Positions 10,821-21,330 of a DNA stretch of 64,000 nt are shown in pieces. Source of the stretch: Nageia nagi (Eukaryota; Pinophyta). Below the pieces are notes generated by a model. It did not search any database, was not told the DNA's origin, and saw nothing but the letters and a program-made list of their open reading frames with translations. Where the stretch lies: the NCBI GenBank assembly GCA_050084985.1, contig JBITNC010000001.1:154814001-154878000 (forward strand), read 5' to 3'. The translations under genes were made by a program, and so were the position numbers. How positions within the stretch are numbered: the first letter of the stretch is position 1; every line of letters starts with the position of its first letter.

Positions 10821-12950
10821 ATGCTTTCTGATTCAACAATGGGTAGAGATATAAATGAATTATCAGATTATCCTTCATTAGTTTAATCATTGCCTAAACA
10901 AAATAAAAGAAAAAGAAAAACCTGGAAAGGAATCATGCCAATAAGAAAGTGTGCTAGGTTAATCAAAACTAGTACCCCCTTTGTTGTTAAAACTAATTTT
11001 TCAACTAATGAATCTTATCATGATGATTCTGAAGATAATGATAGCTTGGATAATGAAACCCTTGAAGGAGGAATCTTAGAAAATCTAGTTCCACCTTTGG
11101 AAAATAAATCACAGTTGGTCCCTTATCGCTTGGTAAAATCTAACGATATGAACCTCACTGAAAATAAACTAAGGTTGATACAAAAATTCATAGAGCATTC
11201 TAGGGCATTCTACAAGTTCTTCAAAGATCCTACCATAGCTTATTCAATGCATAAAATCTATGAATTTTTAACTATGAATGGTCTTAGATTTTCCTTTAGA
11301 ACATTTCTTGATGAACCAATCTTTTTTTCAAGCATCATAATCGATCATAATAGGACCGCTCATGATCTAAACCCTGTAGAAATGGACTGCCCACAGACCA
11401 TTTATACCATGGAAAGTCATATCAACTTTTGTATGCTCCATCATGATCAAAACTCTTTTACCCCTAAGATAGTTAAACAAAATGTTTGTGAACCCTCTTC
11501 GTCATCTTTGGCATTTGAAAATCATATATCAATAACATTAGAAGAAGATGATGATGAAATAATTGAGTTTGGTGATGAGTCTGATAGTGAGTCAGAAATA
11601 GAACTTGAAATAGACCTTGTTGCACAAAAACTTCTTAATGCTTACCCTTTTTGGTCAGATAAAGAAAAGAAAATCAAAGAAATAGAGGTAAAGAAAATAA
11701 CAAATACAAAATCTTACCAGAAAGCTCAATTGAGTGTAAGACAGGTCATCATGGGAGAACTAGAAATTCAATTGATTCATGAATGGAGAGAACAAATAGG
11801 AAGATTTACTCCTAGAATACTTGATTATGAAAGTGAATAAGAACCTAAAAATCTTGATTTCATAAATAAGCAACCTAAAGATAATCCAAACTCATCAATT
11901 AAAAAAGAAAACTTAGATAAAATGAGAGCTCAATTAGCAAACATGGCTGAACAATTGAAAAGGCTAATACATTTAAATGAAGCAAAAGAGAATAAATAAC
12001 TAGAAGAAAGTCACCCACTTTGTTCGAGATTAAGAAGTAAAATTTGGGAAGGGAAAGACATAGATTTTGATAAATATAATGGTATGAGTGATCCGAGAAT
12101 GCATATTGTAATCTTTGAAGAAGCAGCTTATAGACATCAACATGATTTTGATATGTTAGCCAGACTTTCTCAACTTAGCTTAGGGAAAGAAGCATCTGAC
12201 TGGTTCTATGGACTTGAAAATCAAAGCATCAAGATTTATGAGCAACTAAAATGTGAATTCATAGATCAATATCAATATAACATAAAGAGAAAACCAACCA
12301 TTATAGATCTTGCCAAAATGAAGCAAAAAGAAAATCAACCATTTAACAAGTTTGTAGCCAAATGGAAAAAAATTGCAAAATTCATAAATTTGAATGAGAA
12401 AGAACTAAAACACATGCTGATAAAATCCATTAGAGATGAGATGATACTTGAATTCTTTAACTATCTAGACCAACCCCTCTTTGAAATGATCAATTCTATG
12501 ATTCAAAAAGAGCAACACATGATGAAAATTGGTTTGTGGAAACTTAGAAAAGAAGAAAGAAAAACTTCAACAATCAACATAATCACACGAGAAAAACACA
12601 AACATAAATCAAGCAAACCTCAGACTCCTAGAGTATACACTAAAATCACAGAAGATCATAATGAGTTGTTGCAATCATTGGTGAAGAAGGGTCTAATTCA
12701 ATTACCACCTGTAAACCAACAAGCCACTAAAATTATAGGAGGATTTTGCCAATACCATAGAGTTCATGGCCACAAAACATGTGAATGTAAAAAATTCAGA
12801 GATATCACCCAAGATCTGGTAGATAAAAAGGCAATCTCATTTGAAAGACTAGACATAAAAGGGAAAGCTCCTATGCATGCAGATAATGAAAACTTGGGAA
12901 TCTATAAAAACCCCATGCCCAAACATAATATAGGAATAATGTATGCATAA
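10821..12950 (+). pseudogene. gag gene, about 709 codons with three in-frame TAA
   Basis: From the ATG at 10821, immediately after the primer site, a single frame runs to the TAA at 12948. No frameshift is seen, and only three internal stops, all TAA (10884, 11838, 11997), each one C-to-T change from CAA. The N-terminal third is basic (PKQNKRKRKTWKG) then acidic (about 11540-11610). The C-terminal part is a retrotransposon capsid domain: ASDWFYGLENQSIKIYEQLK (about 12193-12250) and FNKFVAKWKKIAKFI (about 12343). It is followed by a zinc-finger-like FCQYHRVHGHKTCECKKF (about 12745-12798), the CxxH...GHxTxxC pattern seen in Tat/Ogre-type Gag. It would form particles for a non-autonomous element. 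It may have been intact at insertion. Confidence 0.88.
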
Positions 12951-13324
12951 GAAAATACAACAAAAAGCCCTACTTTCATTGGGGCACCATGGTGTAAAAA
13001 TCAACATGAGGCTAGCACTAGCGGGGGTGAGTTGCCCTTCAGATATGTCATTTGGTGAGCACCCATGATCATACTAACACTAACAAAACTAACATTAGGG
13101 TAGACATGCTAACCAACATTATGGAAGAGGAAATGGGGATCCATTTTTATGTAAAAAGAGGAGAACTAGTACTCCATATCTATCAATGAAGACCACCTAC
13201 GATCCTCTCCCGTGATCTATTTTTGTTAAAACAAAAGTCACTGGATCCCCCTCAGTATAGAGTTCTAGCTCCTAGGTCACTATTTTGCATATCTCTAGGG
13301 GCAGATATCAGTTCTTAAATCATT
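12951..13324 (+). other. Non-coding linker after gag
   Basis: The gag frame ends here and no protease or polymerase motif follows in any frame. Unique sequence leading into the repeat field. Confidence 0.5.
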
Positions 13325-13740
13325 TTGTAGGCCTCTTGGCATAGTGATCAATTTTATCTCATATATAGTGATTAGTTTTATTATATATATATCAGGCCTC
13401 TTGGCACAGTGATCAATTTTATCTTATATATCAGACCTCTTGGCATAGTGATCAGTTTTATCTCATATATAGTGATCAATTTTATCATATATATATCAAG
13501 CCTCTTGGCACAGTGATCAGTTTTATCTTATATATCAAGCCTCTTGGCATAGTGATTAGTTTTATGTTATATATCAGGCCTCTTGGCATAGTGATCAATT
13601 TTATCTTATATTGATCAGTCTTATCTCATATACAGTGATCAATTTTATCATCTATATATCAAGCCTCTTGGCATAGTGATCAGTATTATCTTATGTATAT
13701 TAGGCTTCTAGGCATAAAGATCAGCTTTTATCATATATCA
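13325..13740 (+). repeat. Minisatellite A: CCTCTTGGCA-type units
   Basis: About nine irregular units of roughly 40-75 bp. Each has GCCTCTTGGCATAGTGATCA or a close variant, followed by a TTTTATC(T/A)TATATAT spacer. Unit length varies by loss or gain of the TATATA part. No open frame is shared across units. Confidence 0.85.
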
Positions 13741-13744
13741 TACC

Positions 13745-14620
13745 TCTTGTTGTAGAGTTTTAGCTCCCATACATTTTATATCCTACCCATACATTTTATA
13801 TCATGCCTCTTGGCATGGAGTTTCAGCTCCCACATATCATATATCATGCCCCTTGGTGCAGAGTTTTAGCTCCCATATATCTATTTTGTAGAGTTCAGTT
13901 CTTATGCAACTGCAGCATACCTCTTGGTGTAAAGTCTTAGCTTCTATTGCTGTTGTATGGAACTAGCTCTCATCATACCCCTTGGCATGGAGTTTTAGCT
14001 CCCATATATCTATTTTGCAGAGTTTGGTTCTTATGCAGCTGTAGCATACCTCTTGATGCAAAGTCTCAGCTTCCATTATAGTTGTATGGAAGTTAGCTCT
14101 CATCATACCCCTTGGCATGGAGTTTCAGCTCCCATATATCTATTTTGTAGAGTTTAGTTCTTATGCAGCTACAGCATACCTCTTGGTGTGAAGTCTCAGC
14201 TTCCATTGTAGTTGTATGGAACTTAGCTCTCATCATACCCCTTGGCATGGAGTTTCAGCTCCCATATATCTATTTTATAGAGTTCAATTCTTATGTAGCT
14301 ATAGCATACCTTTTGGTGCGAAGTCTCAGCTTCCATTGCAGTTGTATGGAACTTAGCTCTCATTAGTGTGTTGTCATGTGTTGTCATGTCTTATCTTGTG
14401 GTGTTGTCTTGTTGTGTTATCATTGTGTTATCATGTGTTGTCATGTCTTGTCTTGTGATATTGTCTTGTTGTGTTATTAGCTTATCATGCCTCTTGGTGT
14501 GGAGTTTCAGCTCCTATATATCTTATAGAGTTTGATTCTTATGCAACTATAGCATACCTCTTGATGCGAAGTCTCAACTTCCATTACAGTTGTGTGGAAC
14601 TTAGCTCTCCCCTGTGTGTG
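13745..14620 (+). repeat. Minisatellite B: about 130-bp dimeric units
   Basis: The word CATACCTCTTG recurs at about 13916, 14045, 14175, 14305 and 14553, so the period is 129-130 bp, with one filler between the last two. Each unit is a dimer. One half has CTCTTGGTGTGAAGTCTCAGC. The other has CCCCTTGGCATGGAGTTTC followed by AGCTCCC. The halves and minisatellite A share the core CYYCTTGGYRY, so both arrays appear to descend from one short sequence. Confidence 0.85.
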
Positions 14621-14770
14621 GTCATGTGTGGTCATGTGTGTTGTCATGGTTATCATGTCTTGTCTTGTGATGTGGTCTTCTCAAGTTGTTGTTAGGTCAT
14701 CATGTGTGGTTAGGTCATCTGTCAAGCCATCATTTTGTGTATGTGTGTTGTCAAGTTTGTTTTCATGAAT
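14363..14770 (+). repeat. TG-rich simple repeat patches
   Basis: Two patches (about 14363-14480 and 14600-14770) are built of GTTGTCATGTG-like words with TCTTGTC variants. They flank the last 130-bp unit. Replication-slippage type sequence. Confidence 0.7.
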
Positions 14771-14780
14771 CATCAGTGGT

Positions 14781-15058
14781 ATGGCAAGATTATTAGATAG
14801 AATAGCAAAGGGGACCACCTGTGGCCTCCATATATCAATAAAGGCAAGGGGGCAAGTGTGTCCAAAACATCACAAAGGGAGTTTTCTCAACCCATATCTA
14901 GTACTAACAAGCTTTGTCATGATTTTGCTTGAATTTAAAATGGTTAGTGTATATCATTGCTTGTCAAATTTTTTGCTATGATATTGTGTTTTTACTTTAA
15001 ATGCAAAATCTCAATTCACCTCATGTTTCTTTCGATTTCATATCCAAAGTGGGGCATC
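14781..15058 (+). other. Linker and polypurine tract before the 3' LTR
   Basis: Unique sequence without coding motifs. AAAGTGGGGCATC at about 15046-15058 directly precedes the LTR and is the likely polypurine tract (AAAGTGGGG). Confidence 0.55.
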
Positions 15059-15915
15059 TGTTAACACATAAAAATGAATTTATGTTTTTAAATCAATAAA
15101 TTAATGAAAAACATGCTTGGTCTAAATATATGTCTTGAATGTCTTAATGTGATAATATTAATGTTTGTCTTGAATGTGAATTTTATAATGATTATCTTGA
15201 ATATTGCATGGATTATCTTGAATATTGCATGAATTATCTTGTTTATTGGTGTGGTTATCTTGAATGTTGTGAATTAGCCTTGTTTATGTAGATGCAGGCT
15301 GACCCATGGGTTGTATTATCTATTATCTATATAAATAAGGGATCTAATAGTAATTCCACAATCAAGGATACACATGATCCCGCGTATGGTCTTGTAGTGG
15401 CAACCCCTTTAGGTATCTCTTGATACCACCTACAAGGCTATGGTTTGTGTACTTCCTTTCATGAGCTATCCTAACATCTATGATCTATTCTGATATCACA
15501 CTGCTATCTAAGACATCTATATTGAAGTTTTGGACTTGATTTAGAGGTCAAAAACTATCAAAAGAAGGCCATCAGTGCTCCCTTATGAACCAAGAACACC
15601 ATCGGTGCTCTCTTATCTCTGAAATAGACCACCCGTGGTCCTCTTTTTGCATCTTCACAGGTCACTACATTTTTAAGGGGTAGTTCATCATTAGTACATT
15701 GCCAACATCTTCATCTTTTATTGTCAAGTATGTTCCGTGAGGTAAGTATACAAATTATAGCCTTGTTTGGTACAATTACATTTAAATTTCTGAATCGGTT
15801 ATCTTGTTCATTGCTATTGAGAATAAATTGCTATCCGTAGCTCAAATATAGATATATTGGGTTTGTAGATATTTACCTATTTATTTATTTGCATGCTCAA
15901 TTTTATTTGTAAACA
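15059..15915 (+). repeat. 3' LTR of the gag-only element
   Basis: 857 bp, the same ends as 9942-10798 and the same TATA box (15328-15337). It is followed by the target duplication TTTGG (15916-15920), after which the chromovirus LTR resumes with GCATAGTG. Confidence 0.95.
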
Positions 15916-15920
15916 TTTGG

Positions 15921-17830
15921 CATAGTGTTAGTGCTTATTTATATTCTAGAACACAAGAGAATACTTTATTATTCTTGGGTGCTCAATTAGTTTTACTTTC
16001 ACTTACCTATAAGTAGGGATTAATGTATAACTCTTGAAGTTTGAAATAAAATGTGTAGATACTATTTGTATTGCTTGATTCATAAAATGAAAAGGGATTC
16101 AAATAGATTGCACTATTTATAATACTACATTATCAATTTTGAGTGGTTTTATATATTGTGAATAAATTTATTATATAATCATTTTTTTGCATAACACATA
16201 GGCAATAAATATGTTCATGGTGAGAATTTATATGGTATTTCATTGCATAAATGCATATTGCTTGTTGGTATTTGGGTTTTGCATTATAATATTACATGAT
16301 TTGTATGTACATTTGGTATATGTATAGACTATGGAACCTTACTCACCTTTAAACCTAGATTGGAACCAAAACTAAATCAAAAATATGAAACAAAAATATG
16401 AAACCAAAACCTATAATGAAATAAGGAGTTAAGGTTAAATAAAAATAATGGAATGAACACCAAACTTGAACAATAATGTGTAGAATTTATTGTGTCTATT
16501 TTTTTGAAAAAGGCTCTAATTTAAATGTTGTATAGGATTATGCAATCAAATGTATATAACATTTTATCTCTATAAGCTATAACATTAAGCTCTTCTTACT
16601 AGGATTTATTCTCACCCTTGTAATTTTAAAATTATAGGAACTCATGTAGGATATTGATAATTTGGATATAGTATAGAAGAAATTTTGGGATAGAAAGTAT
16701 TAAGTTTTGATACTCTTAATACTCTAGATGGATATGCATCCATAGGAATATAATGACTTTAATTTTTTAAATCTTTGTCTCTAGGATATGATATAGGGTG
16801 TTAATCTAAATTATGAATATATAGTTTCTTTTATTTTATAGCTTTATTCATATAAGTGTAGCTTTTGGATTAGGCATATTTATTTCAAATTATATGATGA
16901 TATAGTATATAGAGCATTTTGTTTGGGAGTTCCATTTATGTATTATGTACGAATACTTTGAATAATGAATATAAATAGACTATTCTTCGAATATGATAAA
17001 GATACACCTATTATTTATACTTTGATATAATTTATTGATGAATTTAAAAGTGAATGATTTTATGTTTTATTATAAGAACTATTGGCATATTTTGTTCACC
17101 TGTAGATGTGAATTTCATTTTGATCACCTATAGATATGATGATTAATATGAATACTTGTAGATATGAATTTAAATGGGAATTATTGCACATAATAAGAAA
17201 TACTATGAATACTTGTAATAACAAAAGTTAAGATTCATATACAATTCATTCTTTGAGGTTTTTTTATAAATTATTAATTTAAATGATACACACTTATGTT
17301 ATGTCCAAACTTGTAACCTTATTATAGGGGTATTAAAACACCATTATCATCATTGGAGAGGAGATTTATTATTAAAGTTATCATGATAAATATGATGAAA
17401 TAATTAAATCACACCAATGGAAGTGCAGTTAATTTCATTTATAAATGTTGAAATTGAACTCAAACTACATATGAAATATGTGTGAATTATGACCAAAAAT
17501 GCAAAATATAGACTATGGATCCTATTAAGTGGAATGTAGTTAAATCTTGTTAAGTGGATACAACAATAAACCATAGATGTATTATGTCAATAATTATGTA
17601 CCATTGGTGAATTGCAATATTGATTTAATCTATAGAAAGATTTGATGTTGGTAAAGAATCCTTATATCCAAGCTTCATTTTAATTGCAACACTATATTGA
17701 ATCACAAAATGAGCTAAGTTCTAGTATATTATAAATTATATTTGATTACATGAATTTAATATTAAAAAACTATTTGTGTGGTCATTGGTTTGCATATAAT
17801 TTTAGTATATCAAAATGTTAGTATCTAATA
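15921..17830 (+). repeat. Chromovirus 3' LTR, right part
   Basis: Resumes the alignment with the 5' LTR from about 2000 to 4343. The last clearly shared word is AGTATATCAAAATGTT (to 17820), and the LTR end is placed near 17830. Confidence 0.8.
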
Positions 17831-17835
17831 GGAAT

Positions 17836-18108
17836 GGTAATTCCTCCTCAATTGAGCGATAGTTTGACCATTCTTAATGAAGAGATAATGAAAATCAACT
17901 TTATCTTAGAGGAAAAGATAAAGTTGATCAAGTTTAGAGTATGGAAAAGTAAAGAAGATAGAAAATAATGCAAGTATTTATTATCAAAGTTTGGGGAAAT
18001 GTTTTCTTGGTCTTATCTTATATGACATGGAGCGATACTAATTTTGTAAGCACAATTTGGTGTTTCATGATGATGAAAAATTGGTTCAACAAAAGTTATG
18101 AAAAATAA
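17836..18108 (+). pseudogene. Tat-like pol: protease-RT linker
   Basis: One frame reads FGEMFSWSY (about 17991-18017), matching the 'F.dvFAWsY.DMpG' segment upstream of RT in Tat/Athila-type elements. After a frame change HDDEKLVQQKL (about 18068-18100) matches the '...kPVkQKlRrm' segment. Frameshifts and stops are present. The frame is cut at 18108 by the insertion and continues at about 20722. Confidence 0.65.
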
Positions 18109-18219
18109 TGATATGGAACTAGAATCTAGAATGCATTTTATTATGAAAGAAGCCTTTAAATAGGAATTATTACAAAGAATACCATGGTAATGTACACATG
18201 GTATTACAAGATAACTGTA

Positions 18220-19167
18220 TGGGTAAGTGCAAGAAGATGAGTCCCATATTTGGCCAAAAAGTGGAAGTGTTTTCCCTAATTTTGAGGTTTGTTCAGAATT
18301 GATCTCAAAATTTGAAGCGCTTAGAATCTAATTTTTGAAAAGGGTTGGTAAAAATGTAGTTCTCAAAGTCTAGTTTTCAAATATGTAATTTATTCTAATA
18401 CCCATATGATAGAAATTAATATTTGGTAGGAATGTTTAAAATCCATCGTTTAAAAAATATAATTTTAGAACCATACCCCCATTGTGTCTAGTAAGCATAA
18501 TTGGACTTAAATTAAAATATATTTTAAAATTATTTTAGGTAAATATACTTAATACACTAAATATTATGGAGGATATTTTTGTAATTTTTTCATGAATATT
18601 TCATTTTTTATTAATTTTTTATTGACCATGATTATCGTCTCAAAAATTTCTCATGTTTGGTAAGCATAATTTGACCTAAACTTATCATTTTTAATTTGTT
18701 TTTTTCCTTTCTCATGAATAATTGTATGCAAATTGTGTAAATATATTATTTTTTTCACAATTCTAAAAAAAATAAGTTATTGAATAAATACAAAACCCAA
18801 TATTTAAAAAATACAATTTCAGGACCATACCCATTGTGTTCGTCAAGCACAATTGGACTTAAATTGAAATATTTTTTTAAATTTTTTGGTTAAAGATACC
18901 TAGGACACTAAATATTGTGTATGATATTTTTAATTTTTTTCATGAATATTTTATTTTTTTTCCATTATTATCATGTTCAGCAAGCATAATTTGAATAAAA
19001 CTTATCATTTTTAATTTATTTTTTATTTAACTTGCGAAGAATTATGTGTAGATTGTACACATTTTTTTCATAATTATAAAAAAATAAAAAGTTATTAAAC
19101 AAGTACAAAAACATAACAATTCATAAGACTTCCTCCAAAGTGGGACTCATCTTCTTGCACTTACCCA
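18220..19167. mobile_element. 948-bp non-autonomous TIR element with TA target site
   Basis: Perfect 27-bp terminal inverted repeats at 18220-18246 and 19141-19167 (TGGGTAAGTGCAAGAAGATG, then AGTCCCA) are flanked on both sides by TA (18218-18219, 19168-19169). There is no coding content. The interior is mostly two direct repeats of about 354 and 315 bp (18450-18803 and 18804-19118). A TA duplication suggests Tc1/mariner-type mobilisation, but the TIR is not the Stowaway type, so the superfamily is open. Confidence 0.75.
18450..19118. repeat. Two tandem copies inside the TIR element
   Basis: Both copies start with TTAAAAAATA(T/C)AATTT and share CCATTGTGT, AAGCA(T/C)AATTGGACTTAAATT, and later AAACTTATCATTTTTAATTT. 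They are diverged by point changes, and the second is about 40 bp shorter. Confidence 0.75.
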
Positions 19168-19302
19168 TAAATATTAAAGGATATTAAATAAATTCTTCTA
19201 AGCATTTAATCTTATCCTAGATAACTTAGAAAGGTATTTTATTATTATAATTCCTCATAATTATACCTAATTAACAATATTATTTATTATTTCTTATCAT
19301 TC

Positions 19303-19316
19303 CTCCCAACAACAAG
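19303..19316 (-). promoter_or_regulatory. Polypurine tract of the one-LTR element
   Basis: On the minus strand TTGTTGGGAGGAA runs directly into the LTR start TGATAAG. Confidence 0.55.
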
Positions 19317-20694
19317 AGCTTTGGTCCCCAAATCTTAGGAGGAGTTGAGAAGAGAACCCAAATGATCATGATTCAAAGTGGTTGATGTCGATACAATATC
19401 TAAAGCTAAAAGATGAAGTAGTGTAGGAGAGCCAAAATAATGATGAAAAAATTGTTGTTATGTTAACTATGACTATTGTCTCCTCAAGAGTAACTATACA
19501 AAAGTCCAAGGAATGATGGGCCATGGTATAATGAAACTACAACTCCAAGTGATGGAGCACCCAATGCATATGCTATGTGATGTCTAATGAACAATGGTGA
19601 TAATTGCAAAAATAATCCCAATAATTAATTTTGATTTATGGAAGAAGAAATAAAACACTAGAAGAATATTTGAAGTAAAAAAGAATCTAATAGTATGAAG
19701 ACCAAGTATCTTGAAAATGGAGCCCATCTACCAAAGGATGCAAAGTGAGTCCTCAACTTGAATCTAGGTCACGAAATTTTATTTTATGATAGAATTATGC
19801 CAAAATGAGGAGCTCAAAAATTGAATATCAATGCTTCATATGGATCCAAAATTAGACTTCAGATGATAAAGATACAACCTTATGAATACTTCATTAATTA
19901 ATGAACAATAATTAATGAAATAGACCCAGCATATAATAATGGTAGTCACACAAAGCATAAAGAGGAAAATTATTTCATACAACCAATTTTTTGAAGTGCT
20001 TGAAGTGACAAAGCCAACAAAATAAGATGGCACCCCAAATGGAGTTCTAAGGAAGAAGTTATGACAAAAACTCCTTCAAAATTGAAAATTGCCTAAATAA
20101 TTGCAATTTTGCTTTGGCAATCATGCCAAATGGATACTAATAAATGATGAGTTAGCATAAAAATAAGGTCTAACCATAGGAATTCAGGATTAATTTCCAA
20201 GTGGAAATTAGAATATGATGATAAATATACATTACATTTTATCCAATTGTCTCTCCCTAAACAATGTAGCTACTATCTCTATAAAAATAGGCAACTTCTA
20301 GAGGCCATAACTTTTGATCTAGAGCTTAATTTTATACATTATTTGGATCATTGGAAAGGTATTTATGTGTAGAATATGAATACCAAATTCTATTCTATTT
20401 GGAGTAGTATAAGATCCTCATTTTTCACTTACACCATAACATATATAGAACACATGGTAGGCACAAGCATGATTTTTGAATGCTAAAGGATGGATATGGA
20501 ATCACTAACCTTGGTTCAATGGCATCTCTCTTGGAGTTTCTCTTGACAAGAGATTGATAGGATATTGGAGAAATGAAGAAGAATGCAAATTTGTTCCAAT
20601 CATGAATGATGATAGGGAGGGGGAGATTGATGTGAATCCAATCCCCCTTTAGATCTCACATATAGAAATATGAGGGTAAGGCCACAATGTAGAA
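19317..20694 (-). other. Internal non-coding region of the one-LTR element
   Basis: No gag or pol motif was found in any frame. Near 20611-20650 a GGGGGAGATTG...CAATCCCCC imperfect hairpin occurs close to the primer-site end, where packaging signals often lie; that role is speculation. Confidence 0.45.
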
Positions 20695-20710
20695 CCATGC
20701 TCTGATACCA
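20695..20710 (-). promoter_or_regulatory. Primer-binding site, initiator-Met tRNA type
   Basis: The minus strand reads TGGTATCAGAGCATGG, the standard plant copia primer site, here at the end of the inserted segment. Confidence 0.85.
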
Positions 20711-20721
20711 ATGATATGGAA

Positions 20722-21330
20722 TTCTAAGTCTACTCTATTAGTAAAAAAGAATATTGAAAACTATTATAGTATTATCTTTATTGAACCTATTGATTATTCT
20801 TCATGGATGTATAATATTATTTAATTTATGAATACTAATAAAGAGGTAAGATATTGAATAAACTTTAGAGATATCAACAAGTCATATTCTAAAAATAATT
20901 ATCCTCTCCCTAGTATTGATATGATTGTATGCTCTACAACTGGGCATGAAATTCTTCTTTTTTTGGATAGATGCTCTTGATATAGTCATATTAGAATAAA
21001 TCCTAATGATTACGATAATATGACATTCACAACTTATTATTGTACTTTTTTCTATGTTATGATGCCCTTTGGCCTCAACAATGTAGGAGAAACCTACCAA
21101 AGAGATATGATTTTAGTATTTTATGATCCTATACATCACTGCATTGAGATAAATGTATTTTCTATCCTTGCAAAGTTAAAAAATTTAAAATATGATATTT
21201 TACATTTGAAAAATATATTCCAAAGATTATGAGACTTTAAACTCAAATTAAAGCCTCAAATTATGCCTTTGGATTCCCAAGTAATAAAATTATTGGTTCA
21301 TAGTTTCAAGAAGAGAAATTGAGGTTGATA
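20722..21330 (+). pseudogene. Tat-like reverse transcriptase, broken
   Basis: RT relic. Motifs in order are FIEPIDYSSWM (about 20780), NYPLPSIDMIV (about 20899-20931), a decayed 'lDgfSGYnqIrI' (RINPNDYDNMTFTTYYCTFF, about 20996-21055), VMMPFGLNNVGETYQRDM (about 21056-21109) and ILAKLKN (about 21165). The catalytic YVDD is lost (NVFSILAK where YVDDILAK is expected). The first codons continue the frame broken at 18108. Several frameshifts and stops. Confidence 0.8.

Larger units (their letters stand above)
9942..15915 (+). mobile_element. Gag-only LTR retrotransposon, young, perfect TSD
   Basis: Complete element of about 6 kb inserted in the chromovirus 3' LTR. It has two 857-bp LTRs of equal length with TGTTAACA...TAAACA ends, and a perfect 5-bp duplication TTTGG at 9937-9941 and 15916-15920. 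A primer site, one gag frame, a tandem-repeat field and a polypurine tract are present. There is no protease, RT or integrase, so it must have depended on a partner element. The LTRs differ at roughly 40-45 positions by eye (about 5%), mostly transitions. This makes it clearly younger than its host element. The architecture corresponds to terminal-repeat-with-gag elements. Confidence 0.92.
1099..17830 (+). mobile_element. Ty3/gypsy chromovirus with about 3-kb LTRs, split by a younger element
   Basis: Two diverged direct repeats (1099-4343, and 8865-17830 minus the insertion 9942-15920) flank a 4.5-kb internal region. The internal region has an iMet-type primer-binding site, gag, protease, RT, RNase H, integrase and a chromodomain relic in that order, and a polypurine tract before the second LTR. 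The order PR-RT-RH-IN plus the chromodomain places it among plant chromoviruses. All genes carry many stops and frameshifts. I could not find a target-site duplication: AAAAC lies left of 1099 and GGAAT right of 17830. The outer borders may therefore be eroded or recombined. Confidence 0.85.
18109..19302 (-). repeat. Copia-like LTR, split by a TIR element
   Basis: On the minus strand it begins TGATAAGAAATAAT and ends TTCCATATCA, giving 5-bp inverted ends TGATA/TATCA. Without the insertion at 18218-19169 it is about 245 bp. The word order resembles short copia LTRs (TTAATTAGGTATAATTATGAG near its 5' side, split here as one motif at about 19245-19275). A 9-bp palindrome AATACCATG/CATGGTATT lies at 18178-18205. 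Confidence 0.6.
18109..20721 (-). mobile_element. Non-autonomous copia-like element with one LTR and a bare primer site
   Basis: On the minus strand the order is primer site (20710-20695), about 1.4 kb without coding motifs, a polypurine-like tract, then an LTR (19302-18109). The second LTR expected right of 20710 is missing apart from the last 10 bp (TTCCATATCA on the minus strand). The gypsy RT frame resumes almost at once at 20722. The 12-bp word AATGATATGGAA occurs at both ends (18107-18118 and 20710-20721). This layout is like a cDNA that stopped before second-strand transfer, or an element whose 5' LTR was precisely deleted. Confidence 0.6.

Noticed and set aside
14163-14695. Open frames in the 130-bp minisatellite
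   Set aside because: They repeat with the unit, have no domain pattern and come from repeat periodicity.
17894-17927. Perfect 14-bp inverted repeat (ATCAACTTTATCTT/AAGATAAAGTTGAT) with 6-base loop, considered as a terminator or regulatory hairpin
   Set aside because: It lies in the decayed Tat-like coding linker and no transcription unit ends there; probably chance symmetry or a local inverted duplication.
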